Of a stretch of 64,000 bases of DNA, positions 1 to 10,949 are shown piece after piece; position 1 is the stretch's first letter; each line of letters starts with the position of its first letter. The translations under genes were made by a program, and so were the position numbers. The DNA lies in assembly GCF_958450345.1 (NCBI RefSeq), contig NC_088781.1, forward strand, positions 55,382,315 through 55,446,314, read 5' to 3'. The notes beneath the pieces were generated by a model. That model ran no database searches. It was not told where the DNA came from and saw only the letters and a list, made by a program, of their open reading frames with translations. Source of the DNA: Calliphora vicina. Its lineage: Eukaryota; Arthropoda; Insecta; Diptera; Calliphoridae.

Positions 1-697
1 TATAGAAAATACTCTTATACTGAAGAGTTTCTATTATACTGAATAATTTAAATAGAAAATTGTGTTCTTCTGAAGATTTCCTATAGCAAATAAATTTTTA
101 TTTATGAATAGTTTTTAATGAAATTTTACACTTATATAGCTTTTTCTATTGAAAATGGAATAATAAATAAAAATTTTGTATTCAAGAATTCTACAATTCC
201 AAAGAAAGTGTTGAAAATCCCAAAAATGGGACTTTTTAGTTTTTTGGCTATAATATCCATACCAGGCGCTAGCTTATCGGAACCCTTTACAAAATAATAA
301 GGATCATATTGTTCCATTTGAAATGGATTACTATTTTTTGATATCGATTATTCGATTTGAAAATTGTTGTCTTAAATTTGAATTTTACATAAAAAATAGA
401 CTTTTTTATGGACCTGTTCCCTTTGGTATTAACAATTTTCAAATTTGTTTTCATTTAAAACAAAAGAAAAATGGAGAATATCGGGAAATGTTTAGTTCCG
501 CTGCTATCAAAAAACTGGAGTAGGGTGGGTAATAATTTTGATAATTAAATTTTCAAAGTAGATTGTTTGAAATCTGAACACAGACGAAGAAATAGGATCA
601 TTTTAAAAATTAAACATACCCGGTGGGCCCATGGGGTCGAAATTCAAAACTTAAACTCGATAATAGTTCTTCTTTGCAAATGTCAAATAAATCGGAC
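1..697 (+). repeat. Repeat family B, copy 1 (interrupted)
   Basis: This stretch matches 26.9-28.0 kb (+), 38.8-39.2 kb (+) and 52.4-53.5 kb (-) base for base over long runs, for example the segment ending 'aaactggagtagggtgggt' near 515-535 and the later block with 'aaacttaaactcgataa'. It breaks at 697 where element T3 begins and resumes at 2669 ('agttacagatttattt'). The minus-strand copy ends in 'aagggccaccctaa', so the family is probably a TIR DNA transposon. Short translatable frames inside it are shadows, not genes. Confidence 0.75.
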
Positions 698-702
698 TAA
701 CG

Positions 703-2663
703 CACAGTGGGGTCAAATGCCCCTTTTTACGGATTTATTAATATCTCAACAACAATAATAGCGACGTTCGCAAAATTTTACGTGGGTAGCCCTTAGACCA
801 ATCCGCATATTGTAACAAAATTTTAGGGATATAGGAGGGGGAACTCAATTACCCACCATATAAAATAATTATTAACTGTGGTATATCTATAGAACTATAA
901 TAGTTATGCACACTAAATTTGCTGCGGGTAACTCTAAAAACAAACTACACGTTCCGCCAAAATCGAAAGGGTATACGTGGGTGGAATCGGAATCCCCTCA
1001 TACAAATTAATTATTAATTCTCCTATATCTAGTGAACTACATCAGTGAGACACACTAAATTTATGCATGTTATTGATAAAAAAACTACCATATTGTTTTA
1101 AGATGATATCATTATATTAACTAGTAATGGGGGGTTGAATAATAGAGATCCCAACTCCTGCCACTAAAAGACTTGCAAAGTTTAAATGCACTGCTTTGAA
1201 ATTTATACAACACTATATTAGAAATGAGACAATATAAAAACTAGAGAACTGAACGTGAGTGATAACTGGCTCCCGATATAAAACTTTAAAATTCTCGCGA
1301 TCGCGCTCACTAACATGATTTTTTTATTAAGCTAAATTGCCTGCTATCGGATGACTTCGTAATAACCACAAGAAAAAACTTCGAATTAATCACAAAAAAA
1401 AAAAATTTTAAACAAGCATATACAAGCGTGAGTGCATGAGAGTTAAATTGTAAAAAGTATTATTGTTTATCTCATTATAATACAAGAATATAGCCACGTC
1501 CAGGCCTGACTCACACGTGACTCTCGTATTATTAATTACAAAACTTGCACATCTCTTATAAAACAAAAAAAAAAACAATGACAATAACAACAACAACAAC
1601 AACGACAGCAATAAACCGTTTATCAGAATCGCAAAGTGCTTTTTGGTAGACTTAAAGGGTGAAGCTTTTACTAATTTACATATAACTTATGAGGCGCAGC
1701 GATGCGCAACATAATTTTTGCTGAAACAACGCCTAACTGCCCAGGCTTTTAAATTATATTAAATTCTCTGCCCAGCTGAGCCCAGCTAATAACTTTATGT
1801 CCATTTGAACTGACAAAATCCATTTTTTTTGCACTTCCAATATAAAAACTAATATCAAAGCCACTTTAAATTTGACCAAAACATATCAATAAATACCTGA
1901 ACTTGATTTTTTCTCACAATATGTAATTTCAACACGTGACTATAAAAATACCATTTAATATTTCACATTAATTTTTTCCCTGCTGATGTAGAATTTTGTG
2001 CTCTTTAAGCTGGGACTTTCAGTTTTCACGATACTTGAAATTTGTTTTTTCAATTAATCCGCAAAATTAGTAAGGGTCCTCATGTAAACGCTTATATGCC
2101 TCGCAAACTGTGCAATCTGTGCATTTTTACACTCTCGCAAATGAACTGTCAAAAAATGTATGGAAATTCGTTTGCACAACTCCGATAAGTTTGCGCGTCA
2201 ATTTAGACTCGCAAACTTGAATTTATTGTGCATTTGATGAATCAGCTGCTTTTGTTTATTTTTATTTATAAGAAATAAAAATCAAAAAATATAAAAATTT
2301 TGTGCATGTGAAAATTGTGTAACTTTGGAACAGAATGATTGGATTAAGTGGCTTGTGTCTGAAAACATTAACCAACAGATAGAATATAAACAAAATCTTC
2401 CAAACTACCATTTGTTCCAAAGATTTAACTTTCATTCAACATTTTTCAAATTAAAATGTATGCAATTTGAACAAATTTTTTTAAAAGCTTTTGTTGAATT
2501 TATTTTTATTTGACATTTTTATCAAATATAAATTTTCTGTATAAACTTGCACAAAATTGAAAAGGTGAGTTCATGAAACACGTCGCGCAAATTTTGCACA
2601 TTTGCACAAATGGGAAACTTAAGCGTTTAAATGAGTACCCTTAGTATGTTTGGCCCCTCTGTG
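703..2663. mobile_element. T3: Transib-like non-autonomous element
   Basis: The left end is CACAGTGGGGTCAAA (703-717) and the right end, read inward, is CACAGAGGGGCCAAA (2663-2649). A 5-bp target duplication TAACG flanks it (698-702 and 2664-2668), and the interrupted repeat B resumes directly after the right copy. CACAGTG termini with 5-bp duplications are the Transib signature. When nested element K (2073-2641) is ignored, both ends continue to match (CGGATT about 20-21 bp from the heptamer), confirming the assignment. The interior is AT-rich with a degenerate ~155-bp duplication near 870-1080. No transposase could be read. Confidence 0.75.
2073..2641. mobile_element. MITE K nested in T3
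   Basis: A ~569-bp element with terminal inverted repeats AGGGTCCTCATGTAAACGCT / AGGGTACTCATTTAAACGCT, flanked by TA on both sides (2071-2072 and 2642-2643). The TA target suggests a Tc1/mariner-type MITE. It sits 22 bp from the right end of T3, so it inserted after T3. The interior has repeated 'tcgcaaact' and 'tttgcacaa' motifs and no coding potential. Confidence 0.7.
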
Positions 2664-2696
2664 TAACGGTTTAAAGTTACAGATTTATTTGCCTAT

Positions 2697-3367
2697 TTTT
2701 ATACCCTTCACCATGAGTGGCAAGGGTATATATAAGTTTGTCATTCCGTTTGCAATTCCTACTTTTTTCATTTGCGACCCCACAAAGTATATATTTTCTA
2801 GATCGTTATAGATATCGCAGTCGATATATATGTCCGTCTATCCATCTGTATGTTGAAATCAATTTTCCGAAGCCCCCAAATAACTTTCATACATCAATAT
2901 ATCGGGAATTCTTCCGGCTCGGTTGCTAATTAAAATCCACAAAATCGGCCCATAAATGGCTGAGCTATTAGGAAAAAACCGGGAATACCTTGATTTTTGG
3001 CCTATTTTTGATCTATATCTGGATAACTAAGTCATTAATATAGACAATATGGATATCTAATGATAGATATTTCAAAGTCCATTGCAACGATGTATATAGG
3101 GCTATAGTAAGTTGGACCTACAATGGGTCAAAATCGGGAAAAATATTTTTTAACCCGAATTTTTTTTCATCAAAAAATTTTATTTTGCCATAAATTCTTT
3201 TTTGAAAAAATTTAAAAAAAAATATTGGAAAAAACTTTTTTCCAAAAAAATTAAAAAACAATTTGGGAAAAAAACTTTAATTTTGTTTAAATAAAAATAT
3301 TTAAAAAAAATGTTTTTAAGTATAATTTGGTGACATTCGGCATAGCCGAATATAGCTCTCTTACTTA
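2697..3367 (+). mobile_element. D1: Helentron-like (mini-me type) repeat, family D
   Basis: It starts with the hairpin-forming 'tataccct...aagggtata', contains the core 'gaccccacaaagtatatat' and 'gtccgtct', then an AT-rich body. It ends with the hairpin TTCGGC-ATA-GCCGAA, a spacer, and 'tctcttactta'. Other copies are at 32.6-33.0 kb (-), 36.7-38.3 kb (+, split) and 45.2 kb (partial). Hairpin near the 3' end plus conserved core plus GTCY microsatellite is the layout described for dipteran mini-me/Helentron-associated elements; superfamily placement is inference. Confidence 0.6.
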
Positions 3368-3513
3368 TTTTTTTCTCTGATTGTTTAAGTACATTGATGA
3401 AATTATAAACGTACAAAGTTTCTTGTCGGTACGATTGAACATATGAACCACTGTGTGGCGGCCATTTTGTCATGTGTCAAGTGATTTATATTTAGCTTGG
3501 TTTGTCGTTTCAA

Positions 3514-5147
3514 CATGAATAGACTGACGCCTGAACAATGCATCCAAATTGTGCAAATTTATTATTTATATCGCGCACTACGTCCATTTTACGGTCAACA
3601 TAATCGTCGATCAGAGTAATTAATTCGATTAACTATGGAACGTTTTCGCACCACGTTTACTCTAAATCATAATAATACTCATCCACAGAGACTTCGTACA
3701 GTGCGTACAGAAGAAGTCAATGCTGGTGTAGAGCGTAGCATAGAGGAAGACCCGAATTAGTATATCCGTCATCGTGCACAGGAATTGGAGATGTGTCCAT
3801 TAGGGTGGCCCTTAATAAACAAAAGTTGGATTTTTGCCAGTCTCACTCCCCAGTTTGGTAAACATTGGTAAAAAAATCATCCTGAAAAAATTTGAGGTAA
3901 ATCTGTTGGAGTTAAGACGTGCCGTGCCGCAAGGCTTCTGAAGTTTTGAGATGCATTTACAAGGGGAATAAATGCATTTTTTTCAGTTTTTGTAAAAAAT
4001 TTGCCATTAAAAAAGTACTATTGCAATTTAATTTAAGAAAATAGAAATGTGTACGTAATTGTTGTTCTGATGAGCCACATAAAACAGAAATTGGTCAACA
4101 AATGTTAAAGTTATTAAAAATTCCCCAGATCATTAACGTGTCTCAGCCCACTAGAATCAGAAATGTTGGAACAAAATTAACATATTTTGAGAAATATTAA
4201 AATAAAAACTAATTTTCACTTAAAATATATCCATATTTACTTGTATATGAGTTTCTGTCTTCGTAGGATACCGTTAACCTATTCGCAGGTATGATAAAAA
4301 AAATATTTTTTTTTTTCAAAACTCCATTTCCAAATTTTTAAAAATTTTGTTAAACAAATTCCAGAAGTTTTTGATTATCTCATTTTTGATTTATTGAGAA
4401 TATAATTGGGAATAAAAATATGAAAATATATCTAGTTTTTCCGTACCTGCGATTTAAATTTTGAAATTTTCGAGAGAAGTTAATTTCCTTACTATTATGA
4501 ATTTGAGTAAAACCTATATCTTGCCAGGTGATCGTGTGGCTGGACCATGTGAATGAGCCCAAAACAAGATTGCCGTTGATCCCCATTTTCATAAGAGAAT
4601 TTTTTTTAACGATGAAGCTCACTTTTGTTTGAAAGGCTACGTCAATAAACAAAACTTCCGTATTTGGAGTGACGATAATCCTCAAGTGTATGTTGAGACA
4701 CCGTTACATCCAGAAAAACTGACTGTTTGTGGGCTGGGGGAATCATTGGTCCGTACATCTTTAAAAACGATGCTAGTCAGAACGTTACAGTCAATGGTGA
4801 CCGCTAAAGAGTCATGATCACTGACTTTTTCGTTCATCAGTTGAACGACCATGATGTGCAGGAGCTGTGTTTGCAACAAGACGGAGCAAAATGTAACACT
4901 ACTCGTGCCACAATTGATTTATTGAAGGAATTGTTTGTTAGCCACATATTTTCAGGTTGCGTTTCTGTTGGGATATGTGATGTCGATAGTCTTTGCTGAT
5001 AAGCCAGAAATGATTGACCACTCGGAGAACAACATTCTTAGATCGAAACTTGCCCACGCCTTAAGAAAAGAACGAATGTCTTATGCAAAGTATGAAGTAT
5101 ATTTTTATACATTCGATGGCAAAGCATGGTATACATTTAAAAACTAA
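3514..5147 (+). pseudogene. Mariner-superfamily transposase relic (GYVNKQN family), split
   Basis: Translation from 3515 gives MNRLTPEQCIQIVQIYY, then 'ALRP-YG-HNR', the DUF4817-type helix-turn-helix start of a Tc1/mariner-superfamily transposase common in insects. After an inserted repeat (3801-4520) the reading resumes at about 4600 with 'NDEAHFCLKGYVNKQNFRIW', 'VYVETPLHPEK', 'VTVNGDR', 'MITDF' and 'CLQQDGAKCNTTRAT', ending near 5147. Several frameshifts and stops separate these blocks, for example TAG after 'RRS' near 3617. The first acidic residue (NDEAHF) and the second (QQDG) survive; the 3' part is scrambled. Not functional. Confidence 0.85.
3801..4520 (+). repeat. L1: TAGGGTGGCCC-end repeat inside the mariner relic
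   Basis: The insertion begins TAGGGTGGCCCTTAATAAAC and matches 47.27-47.79 kb over several hundred bases (gaagttttgag... through ...tgagtaaaacctat). The 47-48 kb copy continues ~300 bp further to an inverted form of the same terminus near 48.08 kb, so this copy is 3'-truncated. It interrupts the transposase between its N-terminal and catalytic parts. Translated frames here are not genes. Confidence 0.7.
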
Positions 5148-6929
5148 CAAAAAAACTCCGGTATTAATTTAATTTTCTATAAAACCCTTTCACATTTTTT
5201 AATTTTACTACGATAGCGGTAGCGAAGCGTAACGGATTAAGCTAGTATTCATAGAGAATTATACATAGAGAGGAGACACTCCAATTTGTCAAACAAAAAT
5301 ACAGCAAATCATATGTTTGATACAACAACAAAATGTGTTGCAAAATTAGCTCATAAAATTTAAATCGTCAAGATATAAACATCAAAAAATTTTTCGAATA
5401 CTGCAGGAACAGATGATGTTTTGGAGTCTTCGTTGTGTTATTAAGATAAACTCCATTTTTGGAAGATCAGGAATGTTCCAGAGATCAAAAATGTACCATC
5501 TTTTTTTAGAAGTTTAGTGTGTCCTAGTTCTCTTTGTTTTCTAGCCATTTCTTCATTCAAACACGGTTTTTTGATAATTTTTCGTTTTTGTTTATCATTA
5601 TTCATTACAAACTTTTCCACACAATTTTTGGTAAAAAATTAATTTTGTACCAGCATGCTGGAGTAATGTGTGCTTCAAGCTTAATTGCACAATCACTTGA
5701 TTGCTCAATAATGATGGTGTTGTGTATGGGCAATATTACAAAAAAAGTACTGAAGTTTCTTATGATTCTATAAACGACTCAAACAAAATATATATTTTTT
5801 TTATAGCATGAAATTTGTATTAATTCCCACGATATACATATGATTAGTTCCACTGTGAGTAAAAACTAGGAACTAAATAAAGAACGTCAGTAGCAATAGC
5901 AACAGTAGTAGTTGTATGTAAGTAGCGACAGCAGCAGCAGTATAATCATTAGCAACAATACTTAATGTCTTGTCAACACCAGTGAAAATGAGTGAAGGCT
6001 ATGAAAGCTTTATATAGACAACAACAAACTTAAAGTGTTCTGGCTATAAGGAGTTTTAAATGTTAAGTGGCAAAGAAAACTAAATAAAAACAGCAGCAAC
6101 AACAACAGCCATTCAATATAAATAAAGAAAACAAATAAAACACAAAAACCTAAAAAAGATACCAACAGTGAAATGGACGCTTTAAAAGTTTATCACGGAT
6201 CCATCAAAAGCATCCTTTTCACAAACAATGTATAAATTTATCCTTAAGTAGTTTGTAATAAACTTTGTTTATTTTGTTTTTTTTTTTGCTTCATCTCATG
6301 CTCGGCTTTTTCTTTAGGTATTTGTAGGTATTTATCTGCTCATTTGTTTATAAATTTCAACTCATTTCCCTTATTTTTCTTTAAGTTTTTGTTTATGAAT
6401 TTCGCTGTCGTTATTCTGCAGTTTTTTTGCCATGTTTTTTTTCCTTAATTCATCCCAAAGATTAAGTTGTAATATCCATTAAATGCAGTTATTTTGATAA
6501 GTCCTTAATGAGTAGCAGGCTTTCAAATACACTTGAATAAAGGTTACACAAACAAAAAAAACAAACGGAAAATTATTTCCAAGAGTTTGTAGCAGCCAGA
6601 GAATGAGCAAAAAAAAAAGAAATATTTACAAAACTTTAAGCAAAAGTTTGTCGTTTTCTGTTATTCACACTTTTAAACTTTTTTTTTATTTAACCTTTTT
6701 GTGTGAGAGAGTCGCTTGAGAGGGTATTTTGCTTTGATTATGTATTTATTTTGATATTTATTGACCAGCATGGTGGATGAGTAATATTTAATTCATATAA
6801 AAAATAAAAATAACGTATACGTCATCATCATTCTGGCAGTGCAGCATGATTATAAATGCTGCAAATAAAAAGTTTTGAAAATTGTTTTGCTATTTATTTA
6901 TAAATATAAGAAGGATGGTTTATTATTGA
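5148..6929. other. No gene recognised
   Basis: AT-rich sequence. It holds scattered CAA/CAG/GTA triplet runs near 5885-6110 and a short segment near 5210-5250 ('agcggtagcgaagcgtaac') resembling, in inverse, repeat heads at 21.0 and 63.1 kb. No long open frame, splice-like gene structure or RNA gene is evident. Confidence 0.5.
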
Positions 6930-6959
6930 TAACACTATGCAACAAATGGAGACTTTTGG

Positions 6960-7490
6960 AAAAACACAAGATCATGACAGTATAGGTTCGACTCTACTAC
7001 CAAAGGGTAGTACAACCCTATACTCAGTTTGCCCATTTTGGTGACCGATTTTTTTTTATGGGCCCCCAAAGTTTCTGAAAATCAGTGGGGCCTCTAAAAA
7101 AGGTGTCATCAGGTTTTGGTTAACAGCTAATTCAGACTTTGTGCTACGGCTTAACTTTATATGGCAATAATATAGCTAAGAGTCCGCCAAATAAATTTTG
7201 TTAAAATTTGTTTCCAAAAAATAGCTTTTTCGTGCACTTTTGTTGAAAAAATATAGGAAGAAAATTTTTTTTTTTTACTTTTTTTAGAATAACTTCCAGG
7301 GACTCCTAATTTTTCAATAACAATATCTCGCAAAGTTGTAGCTACGGTAAATTTGAATAACTCTTGTGAACATATCAATGCATTCTGAATGTGTCTAGTC
7401 ACTCTACATAGCACATAAAGATCACTTTGTACCTTAACAATTTTCGTTTTTCCTATTTTTTGACGCTAAAACAAAGATTTTTTTGTAAAA
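6960..7490 (+). repeat. Left TIR of the 6.9 kb element
   Basis: Inverted match to 8790-9330, including 'ggcaataatatagctaagag', 'aaaatagctttttcgtgcac' and 'gcaaagttgtagctac'. The open frames at 7157-7414 (-) and 8908-9129 (+) are the same TIR read from each side and are not a gene. Confidence 0.85.
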
Positions 7491-8789
7491 ATAGTATTAT
7501 CAAGTCCACACTTCTATGTTGTGCTGTATTATTTACTCGGCTGAGGTGTTCGGAATGGGGATCAGTGGGTGGACCTTCAATGTCACACATTTATAAAAAA
7601 ATTACCAAAAAGTCATTTATGATCCGAATGAGCTGCAATTTCAAATATAGATAGACCTTGAGAAGGTCTACAAAAAATATGATTTTATCTGTAGTTATCT
7701 CTTTTAGTTCAAGAGATATTTGGGTTTAATATTTTTTTAAATTTTGCCCGATCTTTTTTTCGTATTTTAAATTTGATGGGCCTACGAAAGGTCGAAATTT
7801 GTTTTTTTATATATGACGTATATTTGCGATAAAATTCTAAAGAAAATAAAACAAATCTGATAACAATTATTTCGTCCCTATAAAAAGATACACGCATCCA
7901 AAGTTGAAGCATCTTTTCATATATTTCAACTTTGTATGCGTGTGTTTTTTAAGTTTTTTCCCAAAAAAGTCCCCATATTTTTTCTTTTATAAAAAACTAA
8001 TTTTCTTCGGGACTATATAAATTTTTTTATGATCTGGAAAGAGAACTTAATGCAAAAACATATAAGGTAAAATTTGACTAACTTAAGCGGACATTGTACC
8101 CCCCAGCCCTATCCAAACTTGGGCAATTTTGAAAAAAAAAAATTATGTTTGAGTAAAAAATTCTAAAAACGCATAACACCGACCCTCAAAAGCTCATCAC
8201 ATTTGTATAGCCCCATATGTTGTTTATATACATACAGAACGTTTTTACTATCATGCTGTAAATAACGTCAAAGTGGGCTATTTTCTAAAAAAAACTTAGT
8301 TTTTGGAACAAATTTTCGCCGTTTCAGGAATTTCGGTGTTTAAAAACAAAGAATGGCAACATTAGTGATGCCATTGACTTACGAATATTTAGGTCTATAT
8401 TACTTCCAAATTTTATTGTGATGTCTGTAACTGTTCAAATTTTACGTTAATTCAAAGTTTTTATTTTTCTTGATGGAAAATCACCATTTTAAAATATTAT
8501 TAGTTTTTAAGGTAAATGACGTCACAAAATTATTCATTTCACTAAAATGTCAATCTTTAAGTCATAAGGTTTCCACCGATATCAAAAACTTATATAAAAA
8601 GCTTATATTTACACTTCAGAAGTTCCACAAACCTTGCCCACTTTCAAAAATTTTAAAGTTTTTTCATATCTTGCATCAAGCCGGTCTTGCATGATCAAGA
8701 TTGGATAAAGTTATGCGCCCGGATCATACCGATAATGATTTGCCCATTCTTCGTTATTCCAGCACAATAGAGAAGTATACACTCGAACA

Positions 8790-9330
8790 TACATTTTTAA
8801 CAAAAAATTATTGTTTTAGAGTCAAAAATTAGTAAAAAACTACAAATTTTAAGCTACAAAGTGATTTTTGACAGCTATTTAGAATACCTAGGTATGTTCG
8901 GATTGCATTGATATGTTCACGAGAGTTATTCAAATTTACCGTAGCTACAACTTTGCGAGATATTGTTATTGAAAAATTAGGAGTCCCTGGAAGTTATTCT
9001 AAAAAAAGTAAAAAAAAAAATTTTTCTTCCTATATTTTTTCAACAAAAGTGCACGAAAAAGCTATTTTTTGGAAACAAATTTTAACAAAATTTATTTGGC
9101 GGACTCTTAGCTATATTATTGCCATATAAAGTTAAGCCGTAGCACAAAGTCTGAATTAGCTGTTAACCAAAACCTGATGACACCTTTTTTAGAGGCCCCA
9201 CTGATTTTCAGAAACTTTGGGGGCCCATAAAAAAAAATCGGTCACCAAAATGGGCAAACTGAGTATAGGGTTTTACTACCCTTTGGTAGTAGAGTCGAAT
9301 CTATACTGTCATGATCGTGTGTTTTTTTCA
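8790..9330 (-). repeat. Right TIR of the 6.9 kb element
   Basis: Inverted copy of 6960-7490. The innermost part is more diverged ('ttgttttagagtcaaaaatt' against 'ttttttgacgctaaaacaaa'), while the outer 300 bp is close to identical. Confidence 0.85.
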
Positions 9331-9487
9331 CTGTTGCACTGTGTAATTAATTAAACGAGTGCAAAGAAATCATTATTTGAAAGAAAGGATAAACAGTGAG
9401 AAATTTTCAAAAGAGTGGAAATAAATCTTTAATTTCTAATGCAGACATAATTGTATACACTTTGATATATAATATGTCTACCTTAAC

Positions 9488-9645
9488 TTTTCCACTAGTC
9501 TAATTAATGGCTTCAAAATACCCAACTCCCAGTAATTGATCATGCCGTAGTCGGAAATGCAGTGAAAAGAAAATATATTACAAAACTGCAAGATTAAGCA
9601 AAATTCCTGTTGATTTCGAAATTCATTAATTTGACTAGTGGAAAA
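9488..9645. mobile_element. MITE J (TTTTCCACTAGTC ends)
   Basis: A ~158-bp unit with inverted ends TTTTCCACTAGTCTAATTAA / TTTTCCACTAGTCAAATTAA. The block 'gtagtcggaaatgcagtg' recurs at 28.35-28.40 kb and 'ttagtctaattaatggcttc' recurs at 49.43 kb, so it is a repeat family. The target duplication is unclear. Confidence 0.55.
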
Positions 9646-10815
9646 TAAAAGATATACAAATTATATGTCAAAGTATAGAAAAATGTTCAATAATTTACTG
9701 GGGGTATGACTTGAAAATGCGGAATTGTTTTCAAATTTTTAACTTTTATTTTTAAACATTTCACTATGTGCCCATTTCCAATTTATACGGCAAAAATTCA
9801 AATGTTCAACATTCGCTTTTTGAAAAACAAAATTTACGGTTCAATTCCTAACACTTCGACGATATAAATGCCAAAAACTTATGCCAATTGTCCACTCAGT
9901 TCATATGTAAACAGCTGTGAAAGTTAAAATTTTTTAAATAAAGTTTTCAAGCTGAAAAAAGTTAAAACAATTGTATTAAAGAAAAAGTGTTTTTTTTTAA
10001 ATTAGTTATAACTAAGATTTTACCAAAATGGATTACAATACCGGATGTGTGTACTTAAAAAAAACAAAATATTTTACTGAATGTTTATATTATTTGTAAA
10101 ATTTCGTGTTTTTATTAGTAATGTTTTTTGTAAAGTTACGAAAAAGTTTTTTGTCTTCTGTAGTATAGAACTTACGTTGCCTGCATTTGCCCAAAATTAT
10201 ACATATGTGGTTATTTGCGGGAAGGTCAGGCTTCATGCCATACTAACATTTTTTGCAACTACTTGCACCGAAGCAAATAATTTTAATTTTTCTAGAAACA
10301 TACTAAAAAATTGTTGTAACTACTTTTACCGAAGAATGAGTGCTTAATGTGGTAAGTTTTATAATGATAGCGAATGTCAAAGACATAAACAATTGTTTAC
10401 CCAAAATTTACTTATAGCGGAGCCCCAAGAAAACGCCAAACAAACGAAGAAATGCTATTTGTAGACAGTTCTATTAGAATATAAATTTAATTTTTTTTTT
10501 GAAAATTGTTGATGAGTTGGTGGGGGGGTTATAAGAAAAGTGAGGGGGAGGGCTAATGGCAACTTTTTAAAATGATATTTGTGGAGAATATAGATTGAAA
10601 TTTTTTTTCAAAATGTTTGGCGAGTTTCAAAATGTTCTGATAACCCCACTTTTCTGGGGTTATCAGAAAAGTGGGGAGAGGGTTATTTCCATTTTTTTAA
10701 AATGCTTATTTTAGCAACAGGGGTCTCTACACAAAGTTTTATGATGCTAGATCCATTGGAAATAATTTTTGCTGCAATTTTGGCTTTTGGACACATAGTG
10801 CATTTCTAAAATATA
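9646..10815. other. No gene; contains an alternative-hairpin motif
   Basis: AT-rich sequence without a credible gene. Near 10500-10700 a ~130-bp unit with 'gggttatMagaaaagtg' is duplicated. At 10638-10676 two overlapping perfect inverted repeats occur: TGATAACCCC/GGGGTTATCA and CCCCACTTTTCT/AGAAAAGTGGGG. Confidence 0.5.
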
Positions 10816-10819
10816 AATT

Positions 10820-10949
10820 TACTCCAAGTATTGAAATCATTGTTAGCTATAATCTTTTCCCATCTTTCTGCAACATTTGGATTCTTTTGAGGAGAAGAAC
10901 GAATCAAGCCTATTGCGGATACTCTGATCAGGGAGAGCGTTTTGCATCG
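10820..10949 (-). pseudogene. Mos1-type mariner transposase C-terminal relic
   Basis: Minus-strand translation in shifting frames gives 'RSMQNALPDQSIRNRLDSFF' followed by 'RWEKIIANNDFNTW'. These match the end of mariner transposases (RSMQ...L motif, then RWEKVV...NG). It is broken at 10950, where a sequence beginning CACAGTGGTTT starts. It lacks the catalytic region and cannot be functional. Confidence 0.7.

Larger units (their letters stand above)
6933..9343. mobile_element. CMC-like non-autonomous element with ~500-bp TIRs
   Basis: The termini are CACTATGCAACA (left) and, inverted, CACAGTGCAACA (right), flanked by a 3-bp duplication TAA (6930-6932, 9344-9346). The inverted repeats run about 6960-7490 and 8790-9330 and are nearly identical over most of their length. 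CAC ends with 3-bp duplications fit the CACTA/CMC group. The interior (about 7540-8680) has no coding capacity and recurs at 11.03-12.2 kb and partly at 19.9-20.2 kb. The end sequence resembles that of the autonomous element at 23.2 kb (shared CACAGTRCAACA). Confidence 0.7.

Noticed and set aside
3180..3473. 97-residue minus-strand frame rich in F, K and N
   Set aside because: It lies on the AT-rich tail and 3' hairpin of D1 and the start of the mariner region; translation of low-complexity DNA with no motif.
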